DNA of 42,163 nt from Rhodothermales bacterium (lineage in GTDB: Bacteria > Bacteroidota > Rhodothermia > Rhodothermales > Bin80), in NCBI GenBank assembly GCA_022822185.1, contig JAJECE010000125.1, forward strand, positions 1-42,163. Reading direction: 5' to 3'. Position 1 is the stretch's first letter; each line of letters starts with the position of its first letter. This document shows positions 41,795-42,163 of this stretch, in pieces. A program made the position numbers and the translations under genes. The notes below the pieces were generated by a model, which was not told where the DNA came from, made no database searches, and worked only from the letters and a program-made list of their open reading frames with translations.

Positions 41795-42163
41795 ATGCGT
41801 CTTTCCTGGAACGAGATCCGAACCCGTGCGGTCAAATTCTCCGAGGAATGGAGTGGTGCGGTGTATGAGAAAGGGGAAGCACAGAGTTTCTACAACGACT
41901 TCTTTGAGATCTTCGGCGTTCGCCGTCGCAGTGTTGCCCGTTATGAGCAGCACGTGGCCAAGTTAGACAACCGTGCGGGCTTCATTGATTTATTCTGGCC
42001 GGGTCTGCTGATTGTGGAACACAAAAGCAGGGGCGGCGATCTGGAGGCGGGTTACGAGCAGGCGGGGGATTATTCGGATGCACTCCCGGAGCATCAGCGG
42101 CCCCGCTACATTCTGGTGTGCGATTTTCAAACCTTTGTGCTCCATGATCTGTCGGAGCGGAGG
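41795..42163 (+). CDS. MmeI-type restriction-methylation enzyme, N-terminal nuclease part (cut by window edge)
   Basis: From the ATG at 41795, 123 codons run open to the right edge. The residues (LSWNEIRTRAVKFSEEW, FYNDFFEIFGVRRRSVARYE) match the N-terminus of MmeI-like type IIL enzymes, which combine an endonuclease, a helical spacer, an N6-adenine methyltransferase and a target-recognition domain in one chain. The PD-(D/E)XK nuclease core is visible in GFIDLFWPGLLIVEHKSRG, with Asp75 and Glu84-x-Lys86. Many relatives are annotated simply as class I DNA methyltransferases. The 275-bp gap before it shows no gene. The methylase motifs lie beyond the window. Confidence 0.85.
   Translation, partial: MRLSWNEIRTRAVKFSEEWSGAVYEKGEAQSFYNDFFEIFGVRRRSVARYEQHVAKLDNRAGFIDLFWPGLLIVEHKSRGGDLEAGYEQAGDYSDALPEHQRPRYILVCDFQTFVLHDLSERR

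Overview
The window looks like a chromosomal segment of a Gram-negative member of the Bacteroidota/Rhodothermota side of the FCB group. The reasons are large TonB-dependent receptors with an N-terminal carboxypeptidase-regulatory-like domain, a TonB with a proline-rich linker, a Bacteroidota-like TAnnTTTG promoter box in front of proS, weak Shine-Dalgarno sequences in front of many genes, and a split complex I operon. The phylum-level assignment is inference; no rRNA is present.

Layout. The left edge cuts the 5' end of a type I restriction-modification hsdM gene (minus strand), followed by a tonB-like gene. From about 1.1 to 14.8 kb the minus strand carries an SDR oxidoreductase, a small coupled ORF, nuoABCDEF, a DUF4920-type lipoprotein, nuoG, an inserted Sel1-repeat gene, nuoH, rpe, a tRNA-Arg, folK and a small membrane protein. 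The tRNA-Arg is wedged between rpe and folK so tightly that the rpe stop codon lies in the anticodon loop and the folK ribosome-binding site lies in the acceptor stem. Two long paralogous TonB-dependent receptors with a decayed third copy between them fill 14.8-21.1 kb. Then come purB, an ECF sigma factor, an AsnC/Lrp regulator, a secreted cyclase-family hydrolase, a CAT-anticodon tRNA (probably tRNA-Ile2), and a feoA-feoA-feoB ferrous iron uptake operon divergent from proS.

The accessory centre of interest is 29.6-33.7 kb on the plus strand. It is a compact four-gene operon encoding a fusion of two ubiquitin-like domains to an E2-like domain, a fusion of a JAB/JAMM peptidase to an E1-like adenylating enzyme, a RecF/OLD-like AAA ATPase, and a PIN-domain nuclease. 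The first two genes are a condensed relative of bacterial ubiquitin-like conjugation modules (Bil, CBASS Cap2/Cap3, multiubiquitin operons). The last two resemble the ATPase-plus-nuclease effector pairs of antiphage systems. The E2-like domain has no cysteine at all, so the chemistry should differ from canonical ubiquitin transfer. I regard this as the best candidate for an undescribed system in the window.

Right of it, thrS (lacking the TGS domain) sits beside a roughly 420-bp segment that recurs about 3.92 kb downstream. The two copies flank a divergent aldehyde dehydrogenase / PLP decarboxylase pair. In copy 1 thrS is intact and the divergent alkD is broken; in copy 2 alkD is intact (and fused in frame to a threonine-dehydratase-like PLP enzyme) while thrS is a stub. 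This is the footprint expected from single-crossover integration of related DNA. The right edge cuts the 5' end of an MmeI-type restriction-methylation enzyme.
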